DNA of 64,000 nt from Pseudomonadota bacterium (GTDB taxonomy: Bacteria > Pseudomonadota > Gammaproteobacteria > Steroidobacterales > Steroidobacteraceae). The DNA is taken from NCBI GenBank assembly GCA_025357635.1, contig JANXOV010000142.1:1-64000 (forward strand), written 5' to 3'. Positions 35,921 through 45,452 of this stretch are shown here, in pieces (the first letter of the stretch is position 1; the number at the start of each line of letters is the position of its first letter). Position numbers and translations under genes: made by a program. The notes under the pieces are model-generated. The model ran no database searches, was not told the origin of the DNA, and saw nothing but the letters and a program-made list of their open reading frames with translations.

Positions 35921-36010
35921 ATGGGCTCCTGCATCCGATCGCAGCCCTGATTCGTATACCCCTCGAATCAACTGGCAGCGATGCCGTAACAACATTTGCA
36001 GGAGAAACTC

Positions 36011-37600
36011 ATGTCCAGGATTAAATGGGCGGCTGCGGCAGCTCTCGCCGTGCCGATGCTCGCCTTCGCATCGAGCCACCGCGAGGCGCCGAACATCACC
36101 CGTCTGCCCACGCTCGACAGCACTGACTTCTATCTCTTCAACAGCTATGAACCCGGACGCAGCGGCTACGTCACGCTGATTGCCAACTACATCCCGCTGC
36201 AGGACCCCTATGGCGGTCCGAATTATTTCGCGCTCGACCCCGCCGGCTTGTACGAAATCCACGTCGACAGCGACGGCGATGCGAAAGAGGACCTGACCTT
36301 TCAGTTCCGCTTCACCAATACGCTGGCCAACAACAACAAGGGACTCACGCTCAACATCGGACCTGCCGGCCAGCAACAGGCCGTGGCCGTGCCGCTGAAA
36401 AACATCGGATCGATCAGTGCCAGCGACCAGTCGGCGCTCAATTTCAAAGAAAGCTACACGCTGACCGTGGTGAGCGCAGACCGGCGCAAGGGCCAGGCCC
36501 AGCCCGTCACCAACGCCGTCAGCGGTGAAGCCACGTTCGGCAAGCCCTACGACTATGTGGGTCAGAAGAGCCTCGGAGACGCGAACGCCTATGCCGCTTA
36601 CGCGCAGAAGTTTCTGTACTCCATCAACGTGCCGGGTTGCGCATCGCCAGGGCGCGTATTCGTCGGTCAGCGCAAGGAAGGCTTCGTGGTCAATCTGGGA
36701 GAGACCTTCGACCTCGTGAACAACGTGCCGGTGGAAGGCGACAGCGCTCCCGGCGCGGGCGATGGCGGCGGCTTTCCCGGCGGCATCACGCAGAAGGCCT
36801 CGCACAATGAACTGACGGACAAGAACGTCACCTCATTTGCATTGGAACTGCCGGCCGCCTGTCTCAAGGGCAGCGGCAATGGCGTGATCGGCGCCTGGAC
36901 CAGCGCCAGCCTGCGGCAGGTGCGGGTGCTGAATCCAAAGGCAACCTTCGCCAAGCCTGAGGTCAATGGCGGCGCTTACACACAAGTCTCGCGCCTGTCC
37001 AATCCGCTGGTCAACGAGCTGGTCATCGGCATTCCCGACAAGGACCGTTTCAACAGCAGCCAGCCCAAGGATGATGCGCAGTTCGCCACGTACGTCACCA
37101 ACCCGACGCTGCCGGCGCTGCTCGACGTGCTGTTTCGCGATGCGGTCAACACCACGCTTGGCGCAAACATTCCTAATCTTGCGCCGCAGAACTTTCCTCG
37201 CACCGATCTGGTGACGGCGTTCCTCACCGGCTTTCCCGGCGTGAATCAGCAGTCCAAAGTGACGCCCTCGGAAATGCTGCGGCTCAATACCGCCATCGCC
37301 GCGACGCCTGCCGCTCAGCAGAGCGCATTCGGTGTGGCCGGCAACGATCTGGCCGGATTCCCCAATGGCCGCCGGCCCGGCGACGACGTGGTCGACCTCG
37401 CATTGCGCGTGGTCATGGGACGGTTGTGCTATCCGATTCCCGTCAACGGCGTGGACACCGATCTGGGCCTGTGCAAGCCGGCCGACGCACCCGTGGGCAA
37501 CGTGCCGTTCACCGACGGCGCACCGGTCAGTGCGGCCGACTTCGACACGCAGTTCCCGTACCTGAAGACTCCGTTGGCCGGCTCGCCCGGCTCGATGTAA
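36011..37600 (+). CDS. Exported DUF4331 protein
   Basis: 529 aa from MSRIKWAAAAALAVPMLAFASSH, with AGGAGAA 6 nt upstream. The mature protein begins SHREAPNITRLPTLDSTDFYLF, the hallmark DUF4331 N-terminus (SHREAP...D.tDfYlF). Several conserved blocks follow (DLTFQFRFTN; FVGQRKEGFVVNLGETFDLVN; NPLVNELVIGIPDKDRFN). Function of the family is unknown. First gene of a four-gene unit with a lipoprotein, a TPR protein and a HupE-like membrane protein. Confidence 0.9.
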   Translation: MSRIKWAAAAALAVPMLAFASSHREAPNITRLPTLDSTDFYLFNSYEPGRSGYVTLIANYIPLQDPYGGPNYFALDPAGLYEIHVDSDGDAKEDLTFQFRFTNTLANNNKGLTLNIGPAGQQQAVAVPLKNIGSISASDQSALNFKESYTLTVVSADRRKGQAQPVTNAVSGEATFGKPYDYVGQKSLGDANAYAAYAQKFLYSINVPGCASPGRVFVGQRKEGFVVNLGETFDLVNNVPVEGDSAPGAGDGGGFPGGITQKASHNELTDKNVTSFALELPAACLKGSGNGVIGAWTSASLRQVRVLNPKATFAKPEVNGGAYTQVSRLSNPLVNELVIGIPDKDRFNSSQPKDDAQFATYVTNPTLPALLDVLFRDAVNTTLGANIPNLAPQNFPRTDLVTAFLTGFPGVNQQSKVTPSEMLRLNTAIAATPAAQQSAFGVAGNDLAGFPNGRRPGDDVVDLALRVVMGRLCYPIPVNGVDTDLGLCKPADAPVGNVPFTDGAPVSAADFDTQFPYLKTPLAGSPGSM

Positions 37601-37610
37601 GGAATCTGCC

Positions 37611-38144
37611 ATGCACAGATCAATACGAATGGCATTCTGGTCGGCGCTGACGCTGGCCGCTGCTGCAGGCCTCGCGGCCTGCGGCGGCGGCTCCACGCCG
37701 AAAAATGCAACGCCCACCATCGCGGGCATTGCGGACCAAAGCGTGGAACAGGACACGCCGACCAATGCACTGCCCGTGATGGTGTCGGATGCGGAAACCC
37801 CGGCGGACCAGCTGCAGATCACGCTGGCCAGCAGCGACCTTGCGCTGATACCGGTATCGGGGCTGGTTCTAAGCGGCACAGGAGCCTCCAGAACGCTCAC
37901 TGTCACGCCAGCCAGCGGCGCGACCGGCACGGCCACGGTGAGTCTGGTGGTGATCGACAACAACGGTGCGTCGACGACCGGAACCTTCAAGCTCACTGTC
38001 AGTCCGGTGCTGGCGCAATTTTCGACTCTCACCGAGTCGCTGTTTGCGAAGGACGCAACGCTGGATCCGCAGCGGGTGGACAACGTGACCTTCACCTTCG
38101 ATGCGAACGACAACCCGGCCGCGTTCGACGCGTTGTTTCAGTAG
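37611..38144 (+). CDS. Lipoprotein with Ig/cadherin-like fold
   Basis: 177 aa. Lipobox LAAC at about residues 21-24 after a hydrophobic stretch, then GGGS and a beta-rich domain (TIAGIADQSVEQDTPTNALPVMVSDAET, then VSLVVIDNNGAS). It resembles one module of the cadherin-like or PKD-type repeats. Starts 10 bp after the DUF4331 gene. Probably an outer-membrane partner of it. Confidence 0.72.
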   Translation: MHRSIRMAFWSALTLAAAAGLAACGGGSTPKNATPTIAGIADQSVEQDTPTNALPVMVSDAETPADQLQITLASSDLALIPVSGLVLSGTGASRTLTVTPASGATGTATVSLVVIDNNGASTTGTFKLTVSPVLAQFSTLTESLFAKDATLDPQRVDNVTFTFDANDNPAAFDALFQ

Positions 38145-38153
38145 GAGCGCGAC

Positions 38154-39284
38154 ATGACTCGAGGCTGGATCGCGGGCTGGCTGCTGTTGGGTGCGCAGAT
38201 TGCGCACTGCGCGCCGGTGCGGCCCGTCGATCCGGCCCTCGAACTGGCGCGCGATCTGCCTGCCTATCGGGTGCCGCGCGGCGTGGCGGTGGATGCCGCC
38301 GCCGCCGTGGTGCAGGCCCGTTTGCTCATCGACGAAGGCCGGCGCCGCGCAGACATCCGCGCCTTCGCCTACGCCGATACGGTGCTGGCGCCGTTTGCGC
38401 CTCAAGCGGCCACGAACGCGCCGCTGGCGCTGCTGCTCGCCGACATCCATCAATACCGGCATGATTTCGACGGCGCCGCACAGTTACTGGATCAAGTGCT
38501 GGCCCACGATGCACATGACTCCAACGCGCGCCTGATGCGCGCACAGGTCCGCATTGCCCAGGGCAGAGGAAGCGAGGCGCTGCGCGATTGTCTGAACCTC
38601 GTCGGGCGTGAAGCGGCCTGGGTGTGGAGCGCCTGTTCCGCGCAAGCCTATGCCATCAGCGGACGGCTGTCGGATGCGCAGCGCCTGCTGGACACCACTC
38701 TGCGCGGCCAGGAACTCAGGGGAGCGCGCGGAGCCTGGGTGGCAGGCATCATGGCGCAACTCGCCGCGCAACGCGGGGATCGTGTTTCCGAAGAGAACTG
38801 GCTGCGACGCGCGCTCAGCGCCGATCCCGACGATCACGTCGCCGCCATCGAACTTCTCGACCTGCTCAACGCCAGCGGCCGGCAGGCCGAGGCGTTGCAA
38901 TGGCTGCGCAGCCGGCCCGCGAGCGATGCCTATCTGATCCGCAAGGCGCAGGCACTGGAGTCCGTCGATGCTGCACAGGCGCAGGCCGTGATGAATGAAA
39001 TGCGGCGGCGTTTTGCGGAAAGCGACGCGCTCGGAGAGCGTTCGCATCTGCGCGAGCGCGCCGACTTCGAACTGCGCTTTGGCGATGCACGCGCAGCGCT
39101 TGCGCACGCGCAGGAGAATTTTCGAACGCAGCGCGAGTTGACCGATCTGCGCCTGCTGCTGCAGGCCGCAGCCGCCGCGCGCGATCCGGCCGGTGGGCGG
39201 GCAGCGTTGGCATGGCTGCGCCAAACACGCGCGCAGGATGCGCAGGCGGTGAGTGCCGCGAGCGCGCTCGGCGGTGCGACGTGA
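38154..39284 (+). CDS. Exported TPR-repeat protein
   Basis: 376 aa with an N-terminal signal (about 1-19). Helical repeats throughout: LALLLADIHQYRHDFDGAAQLLDQVLAHDAHDSNARLMRAQVRIAQGRGSEAL and others fit the TPR pattern. Periplasmic scaffolding role is inferred. Starts 9 bp after the lipoprotein stop and overlaps the next gene's GTG as GTGA. Confidence 0.8.
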   Translation: MTRGWIAGWLLLGAQIAHCAPVRPVDPALELARDLPAYRVPRGVAVDAAAAVVQARLLIDEGRRRADIRAFAYADTVLAPFAPQAATNAPLALLLADIHQYRHDFDGAAQLLDQVLAHDAHDSNARLMRAQVRIAQGRGSEALRDCLNLVGREAAWVWSACSAQAYAISGRLSDAQRLLDTTLRGQELRGARGAWVAGIMAQLAAQRGDRVSEENWLRRALSADPDDHVAAIELLDLLNASGRQAEALQWLRSRPASDAYLIRKAQALESVDAAQAQAVMNEMRRRFAESDALGERSHLRERADFELRFGDARAALAHAQENFRTQRELTDLRLLLQAAAAARDPAGGRAALAWLRQTRAQDAQAVSAASALGGAT

Positions 39285-40399
39285 GCCGCGCGCGATCCAT
39301 CGTCCTGGCCGTCGCGTGGATGCTGTGCGCCGCCGCGGCATCTGCGCATGGCACCAGCCGCAGCTATCTGAGCGCCGAGCCGGCCGACTCCGGCGGGCAC
39401 CGCGCGGCGCAATGGGAGGTGGCGCTGCTGGATCTGGCGGTGGTGCTGCCGCTGGATGAAGACGGCGATCACCGCATTGTCTGGGGCGAGATCCTCGCGC
39501 AGGAGACGCTCATCGCATCCATGGTGCACGCCCAGCTGCGTTTCAGCGATGCGGCCGGTGACTGCCGCACCGAGGTGGCGCCGCTGATGATCAACTGGCA
39601 CGGCGAACAGGCCTACGTGGTCGCACCATTGCGCCTCGCCTGCGCAGGACAGTCCGGAACGCTGGCCGTCACTTACGGATTTCTCAACGGCATTGACGGC
39701 TCGCACCGCATGCTGGTGCGCATCGGCGATGCGTCCGTCGTGCGCACGCTCGTGGCGGTTCCGGGAGAGCGGCGCGAGATCGGCGCAGCGCATGCCTCGG
39801 GCCGCGTCGAATTCATGCGCTATCTCAAAGAGGGCGCACATCACATCTGGATCGGCTACGACCATCTGGCGTTCCTGCTCGCCTTGCTGCTGCCCGCGGT
39901 GCTGCGTCGCGTGGGCAGCCGCTGGCAGCCGGTCTCGCAGCTGCGCGATGCGGCGACCGAGACGCTGAAAATCGTTTCCGCCTTCACGCTCTCGCACTCG
40001 ATCACGCTGGCGCTGTCGGCGTTGGGCTGGGTGCGGCCGCCGGCGCAGGCGATTGAGGTCGCCATCGCATTGTCGGTGGCTGCGGCAGCGGCGCTTAACC
40101 TGGCCCCAAAATGGAACCTGCGCGGCGCCTGGCTTGCGTTCGGATTCGGTTTCATTCACGGCTTTGGGTTTGCCAATGCGCTGTCCGATCTGGGCCTGAG
40201 CCGTGGCGATGTCGTGCTGCCGCTGCTGGGTTTCAACCTGGGGGTCGAGATCGGCCAGCTGGCAGTGGTTGCCGCCGTGTTGCCGCTGCTGTTCTGGTGG
40301 CGGCTGCGCCCCGTGTACGTGTCGCGCTGGCTGCCGGCGGCATCCTGCGCCATCGCCGCCGTGGCCTTGTACTGGACGCTGATCCGCTGGCCGCATTGA
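39281..40399 (+). CDS. HupE/UreJ-like membrane protein
   Basis: 372 aa from a GTG overlapping the upstream stop. Signal peptide about 1-22, a periplasmic beta domain (HGTSRSYLSAEPA.. to about 185), then about six helices with the family signature FMRYLKEGAHHIWIGYDHLAFLLALLLPAV and FTLSHSITLALSALGWV and FIHGFGFANALSDLG. HupE/UreJ relatives are linked to metal (Ni, Co) uptake; this longer type with a periplasmic domain is uncharacterised. Last gene of the DUF4331 operon. Confidence 0.82.
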   Translation: MSRARSIVLAVAWMLCAAAASAHGTSRSYLSAEPADSGGHRAAQWEVALLDLAVVLPLDEDGDHRIVWGEILAQETLIASMVHAQLRFSDAAGDCRTEVAPLMINWHGEQAYVVAPLRLACAGQSGTLAVTYGFLNGIDGSHRMLVRIGDASVVRTLVAVPGERREIGAAHASGRVEFMRYLKEGAHHIWIGYDHLAFLLALLLPAVLRRVGSRWQPVSQLRDAATETLKIVSAFTLSHSITLALSALGWVRPPAQAIEVAIALSVAAAAALNLAPKWNLRGAWLAFGFGFIHGFGFANALSDLGLSRGDVVLPLLGFNLGVEIGQLAVVAAVLPLLFWWRLRPVYVSRWLPAASCAIAAVALYWTLIRWPH

Positions 40400-40439
40400 A
40401 CACCGGCTTGATTCCGGTGCGAATTCAGAGCCTATCCGT

Positions 40440-40445
40440 TAGGCT
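40440..40445 (+). promoter_or_regulatory. TAGGCT hexamer before the ECF gene
   Basis: TAGGCTTTGCGGTGA recalls the elements before ilvB and the symporter. Here the hexamer is 10 nt from the ATG and the following GTG is out of frame. Confidence 0.35.
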
Positions 40446-40455
40446 TTGCGGTGAG

Positions 40456-41076
40456 ATGCCGATCAAAGCGCAACGCGGCGGGCGCGCCGCCCCGAACCTC
40501 GCCATTCCAGCCCGGATGGATGGCGGCGATCTGGCTCGTCTCATGAGCCGGATCGCCGTCGGCGACAAGATCGCGCTGTCGAGCCTTTATGAATCCACGG
40601 TCGCGCAGGTCCTGGCCATGGCCCGCGCCGTGCTGCGGTCCAAGGAGGACGCCGAGGAGATCGTCTGCGATGTGTACGTGCATGTGTGGCAGCGCGCCTC
40701 GGACTTCGACGCCGGCCGCGGCAATGTCATGGGGTGGCTGCTCATCATGGCCAGGAATCGGGCAATCGATCGCATCCGGCGGCGGCGCAATAGCGTATCT
40801 TTGGATGATGAACGCGAAGCTGGACTTGCCTCGAGCCTGGTCAGCGCCGAACCCGGCCCGGATGAAGTCCTGTCGCAGTTCCAATCGGGAAGCGCCGTGC
40901 ACCGCGCGCTAGCCGCGCTCACGCCGCTGCGCCGCCGGCTGCTGGGACTGGCGTTTTTTCGTGGCTTGAGCCATCAGGAGATAGCCGAATCGCTTGGCAT
41001 GCCGCTTGGCACGGTCAAATCCCACGTACGCCGCGCGCTGAACGCCCTGCAAACGGCGCTGGCGGCTGAATCATGA
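40456..41076 (+). CDS. ECF sigma factor (ChrR-regulated type)
   Basis: 206 aa from MPIKAQRGGRAAPN; upstream codons run into the HupE-like gene. Region 2 ALSSLYESTVAQVLAMARAVLRSKEDAEEIVCDVYVHVWQRASDFD.. and WLLIMARNRAIDRIRRR, region 4 RRRLLGLAFFRGLSHQEIAESLGMPLGTVKSHVRRAL. The gene is followed immediately by a cupin of the ChrR anti-sigma type, as in RpoE-ChrR pairs responding to singlet oxygen or peroxides. Its target may include the DUF4331 operon. Confidence 0.9.
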   Translation: MPIKAQRGGRAAPNLAIPARMDGGDLARLMSRIAVGDKIALSSLYESTVAQVLAMARAVLRSKEDAEEIVCDVYVHVWQRASDFDAGRGNVMGWLLIMARNRAIDRIRRRRNSVSLDDEREAGLASSLVSAEPGPDEVLSQFQSGSAVHRALAALTPLRRRLLGLAFFRGLSHQEIAESLGMPLGTVKSHVRRALNALQTALAAES

Positions 41077-41567
41077 AATCGCGCACCCGCAACAAGCCCG
41101 CCGCAGCCGCGGATGTCATTGATGCCGCCACGATGGAGCGCATGGCGGCGGCCATTGCGCCGGCCGAATTGTCGCAGCGCGATCGCGAGTCGCTGCACGA
41201 ACGCATCATGTCGCGCATTTCAACGGCGCCGCCGCCGCGCACCTACACTGTTCGCGCCAACGAGGGCACGTGGCTGCCGGCGGGGCCCGGAGTGGAGCTG
41301 AAGGTGCTGCGCATGGACCGTGAGCACAACAGCCAGACCATCTTGATCCGCATGCAACCCGGTGCGCAGATCGTCCCGCATCCTCACAATCAGGAAGAAG
41401 AATGCCTGGTGATGGAAGGCGAGATCCTCATCGGCGAGCATCGCGTGCGGCAGGGCGACATGCACATCGCCATGCCCGGCGCCGAGCATCCGCCCATCAT
41501 TGCACCGCACGGCGCGCTGCTGTGCATCCGTTCGGAAATCCCGCCGCCGCATTTTCAAATCGCGTAG
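41073..41567 (+). CDS. ChrR-type cupin anti-sigma factor
   Basis: 164 aa, ATG overlapping the sigma stop (ATGA). The N-terminal half is a short anti-sigma-like helical segment (about 15-50). The C-terminal cupin (VELKVLRMDREHNSQTILIRMQPGAQIVPHPHNQEEECLVMEGEI) carries HPHNQEEE metal-ligand residues. Note that the N-terminal zinc motif HxxxCxxC of classical ChrR is not seen, so it is an atypical member. Probably sequesters the sigma factor until a signal acts on the cupin. Confidence 0.82.
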   Translation: MKSRTRNKPAAAADVIDAATMERMAAAIAPAELSQRDRESLHERIMSRISTAPPPRTYTVRANEGTWLPAGPGVELKVLRMDREHNSQTILIRMQPGAQIVPHPHNQEEECLVMEGEILIGEHRVRQGDMHIAMPGAEHPPIIAPHGALLCIRSEIPPPHFQIA

Positions 41568-41581
41568 AACGCGCCGCGTGC

Positions 41582-41594
41582 TAGGCTTTGGCCG
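41582..41594 (+). promoter_or_regulatory. -10-like TAGGCT 7 nt before the symporter
   Basis: TGCTAGGCTTTGGCCGGTGAAA is nearly the same as the sequence before ilvB at 32888. TAGGCT is 7 nt from the GTG at 41595, again suggesting a leaderless mRNA. Confidence 0.45.
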
Positions 41595-42878
41595 GTGAAA
41601 CGGCTGCTGCGCTCCCTGTATTTCCAAGTCATCCTCGCGATTCTCAGCGCGGGCATTCTCGGATACTTCTTCCCGCAGACCGCGATCGAAATGAAGCCGC
41701 TTGGCGATGCCTTCATCAAGCTGGTCAAGATGCTCATCGGCCCGATCATTTTCTGCACTGTGGTCGGCGGCATCGTCGGCGTGGAAGACATGAAGAAGAT
41801 CGGCAGGACGGGGGGGCTTGCGCTTCTGTATTTCGAGGTGTTGAGCACGCTGGCGCTGATCGTCGGGCTCATCGTGGTGAATCTGCTGCGGCCCGGCAGC
41901 GGCATGAACGTGGATCCGAAGAGCCTCGATACCAGCGGGCTGGCCGCTTACACGGGCGCCGGGAAAATGCAGTCCGTCCCGGATTTTCTGCTGAACATCA
42001 TCCCGACTTCAGCGATGGACGCATTTGCGAAGAACGAGATCTTGCAGGTGCTGCTGTTCGCCGTCCTGTTCGGCTTCGCGCTGCATGCCATGGGGTCGCG
42101 CGCAGCCGTGGTGCGAGAATTGATCGACGCCGCCTCGCAGGTGCTGTTCGCGGTCATCGGCATGATCATGAGACTGGCGCCGCTCGGCGCCTTCGGCGCC
42201 ATGGCGTTCACCATCGGAAAGTACGGTTTCGGCACGCTCCTGAACCTCGGCAAGCTGATGGGCGGTTTTTATCTCACCTGCCTGATATTCATTTTCCTGG
42301 TGCTGGGCCCCATCGCGCGCCTGCACGGCTTCAGCCTCTGGAAGTTCATCCGCTACATCAAGGATGAAATGCTGATCGTGTTGGGCACGTCTTCCTCGGA
42401 AACCGTGCTGCCGCTGCTCATGAAGAAGCTGGAGACCCTGGGTGCCGGCAAGTCCGTGGTGGGCCTGGTCATTCCGGCCGGCTATTCCTTCAATCTCGAC
42501 GGCACGGCGATCTATCTGACCATGGCCGCGGTGTTCGTGGCCCAGGCCACCAACACGCCCATGGACCTGGGGCATCAGATCACCCTGCTGCTGGTCTTGT
42601 TGCTGACCTCCAAGGGGGCGGCCGGCGTCACCGGCAGCGGTTTCATCGTGCTGGCCGCGACGCTGTCGGCCCTGGGCACGGTGCCGGTGGCCGGTCTTGC
42701 GCTGATTTTGGGCATCGACCGGTTCATGTCCGAGGCGCGCGCGCTCACCAACGTCGTCGGCAACTCGGTGGCGACGCTGGTGGTGGCGAAGTGGACGAAC
42801 GAATTGGATATGGCACAGTTACAGCGGGAGCTGGATCTCAGCACGCGCGGCAGTTCGAAAGCAGAGGAAAATCGATGA
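41595..42878 (+). CDS. Dicarboxylate/amino acid:cation symporter (DctA/GltP family)
   Basis: 427 aa starting at GTG 41595. Polytopic DAACS transporter with two re-entrant hairpins: [21 protein letters not shown] (the serine-rich motif) and [25 protein letters not shown], and [50 protein letters not shown]. These are the conserved substrate- and Na-binding segments. It most likely imports C4-dicarboxylates or glutamate/aspartate with cations. The last codons overlap the cysK-like start. Confidence 0.92.
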   Translation: MKRLLRSLYFQVILAILSAGILGYFFPQTAIEMKPLGDAFIKLVKMLIGPIIFCTVVGGIVGVEDMKKIGRTGGLALLYFEVLSTLALIVGLIVVNLLRPGSGMNVDPKSLDTSGLAAYTGAGKMQSVPDFLLNIIPTSAMDAFAKNEILQVLLFAVLFGFALHAMGSRAAVVRELIDAASQVLFAVIGMIMRLAPLGAFGAMAFTIGKYGFGTLLNLGKLMGGFYLTCLIFIFLVLGPIARLHGFSLWKFIRYIKDEMLIVLGTSSSETVLPLLMKKLETLGAGKSVVGLVIPAGYSFNLDGTAIYLTMAAVFVAQATNTPMDLGHQITLLLVLLLTSKGAAGVTGSGFIVLAATLSALGTVPVAGLALILGIDRFMSEARALTNVVGNSVATLVVAKWTNELDMAQLQRELDLSTRGSSKAEENR

Positions 42879-43861
42879 GCATCACAAACGGCTTCGCCGA
42901 TTCGATCGGCGATACTCCCTTGATCCGGTTGCGGCACCTGAGCAAGGAGACGGGTTGCGAAATCCTCGGCAAGGCCGAGTTCATGAATCCGGGCGGGTCG
43001 GTCAAGGACCGGGCGGCGAAGTGGATCATCCAGGATGCCGAGCGGCGCGGCGTGCTCAAGCCCGGCGGCACCGTGGTGGAGGGCACGGCCGGCAACACCG
43101 GCATCGGCATCGCGCACGTGTGCAACGCGCGCGGCTACCGCTGTGTCATCGTCATGCCCGACAATCAGGCGGCGGAGAAGTATCAGATCATCGAGGCGCT
43201 CGGCGCCGAATTGCGCAAGGTCCCGGCGGTGCCCTACAGCAATCCGAATCAGTATCAAAAAGTGGCGGCGCGTCTGGCGGCCGAACTGCCCAATGCCGTA
43301 TGGGCCAATCAATTCGACAACACCGCAAATCGCGATGCGCATTTTGAGAGCACCGGGCCGGAGATCTGGCGCGATACCGCCGGCAAGGTGGATGCGTTCG
43401 CCGCCGCCACCGGCACGGGCGGCACGCTGGCCGGCGTCGCGCGCTATCTGAAGCAGCAGAATGCCGGCGTGCGCATCGTCCTGATCGACCCGCCGGGCAG
43501 CTCGCTGTATCACTACTTCAAGGACGGCGAGCTGAAGTCCGACGGCGGTTCATCGATCACCGAAGGCATCGGCACCGGCCGCATCACCGCCAATCTGCAA
43601 GGCGCGCCGGTCGATGACGCGCTGCGCATTCCCGATGCCGAAACCATGCACTACCTGTACCGACTGCTGCGTGAAGAGGGGCTGCTGCTCGGCAGTACCG
43701 CGGGCATCAATGTCGCAGGCGCCGTGCGCGTCGCGAAGCAACTCGGACCGGGGCACACCATCGTCACCATCCTGTGCGACGGCGGCGCGAAGTATCAGTC
43801 GCGTCTGTTCAACAAGGCATGGCTGGCGGAGAAGAATCTGCTCGATGCGATACGCGCTTAG
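42875..43861 (+). CDS. Cysteine synthase-type PLP enzyme
   Basis: 328 aa, ATGA overlap with the symporter. Fold type II: PLP-Lys in [15 protein letters not shown] (Lys about 45), substrate loop [14 protein letters not shown] (in place of the usual TSGNTG), phosphate loop [11 protein letters not shown]. The altered loop and long C-terminus resemble cysteine synthase homologues that accept other substrates, so O-acetylserine sulfhydrylase is likely but not certain. Translational coupling to the symporter is unusual. Confidence 0.87.
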   Translation: MSITNGFADSIGDTPLIRLRHLSKETGCEILGKAEFMNPGGSVKDRAAKWIIQDAERRGVLKPGGTVVEGTAGNTGIGIAHVCNARGYRCVIVMPDNQAAEKYQIIEALGAELRKVPAVPYSNPNQYQKVAARLAAELPNAVWANQFDNTANRDAHFESTGPEIWRDTAGKVDAFAAATGTGGTLAGVARYLKQQNAGVRIVLIDPPGSSLYHYFKDGELKSDGGSSITEGIGTGRITANLQGAPVDDALRIPDAETMHYLYRLLREEGLLLGSTAGINVAGAVRVAKQLGPGHTIVTILCDGGAKYQSRLFNKAWLAEKNLLDAIRA

Positions 43862-43899
43862 CGTTGCTTTTACACCTCGCGCCGCCGGCGCGCTTGCGC

Positions 43900-45332
<1,433 letters not shown>

Positions 45333-45383
45333 TCGGGCATCCTTGGGTGTTGGCCTGCGCATCCTGGGTGAGCAGGCATTTTT

Positions 45384-45411
45384 TTGACATTGCCGCAGAC
45401 TACGCTATCGT
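45384..45411 (+). promoter_or_regulatory. Promoter of the MttB homologue (TTGACA-N16-TATCGT)
   Basis: A consensus -35 TTGACA (45384-45389) and TATCGT (45406-45411) are spaced by 16 bp, giving a ~35-nt leader to the GTG at 45453. Confidence 0.6.
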
Positions 45412-45452
45412 ACGCTCGTTCAATAAGCAATCAGTCCACCCTTGAGAACACT

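Larger units (their letters stand above)
35578..36010. other. 433-bp noncoding region before the DUF4331 gene
   Basis: The longest gene-free gap here and AT-richer than its surroundings. It holds a 24-bp inverted repeat (35629-35652), a short dyad AACAAC-GG-GTTGTT (35781-35794), and a strong terminator hairpin (35893-35920) about 90 bp before the downstream ATG. No convincing promoter can be fixed by eye. It could carry a small RNA or a regulated leader of the DUF4331 operon. Confidence 0.5.
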
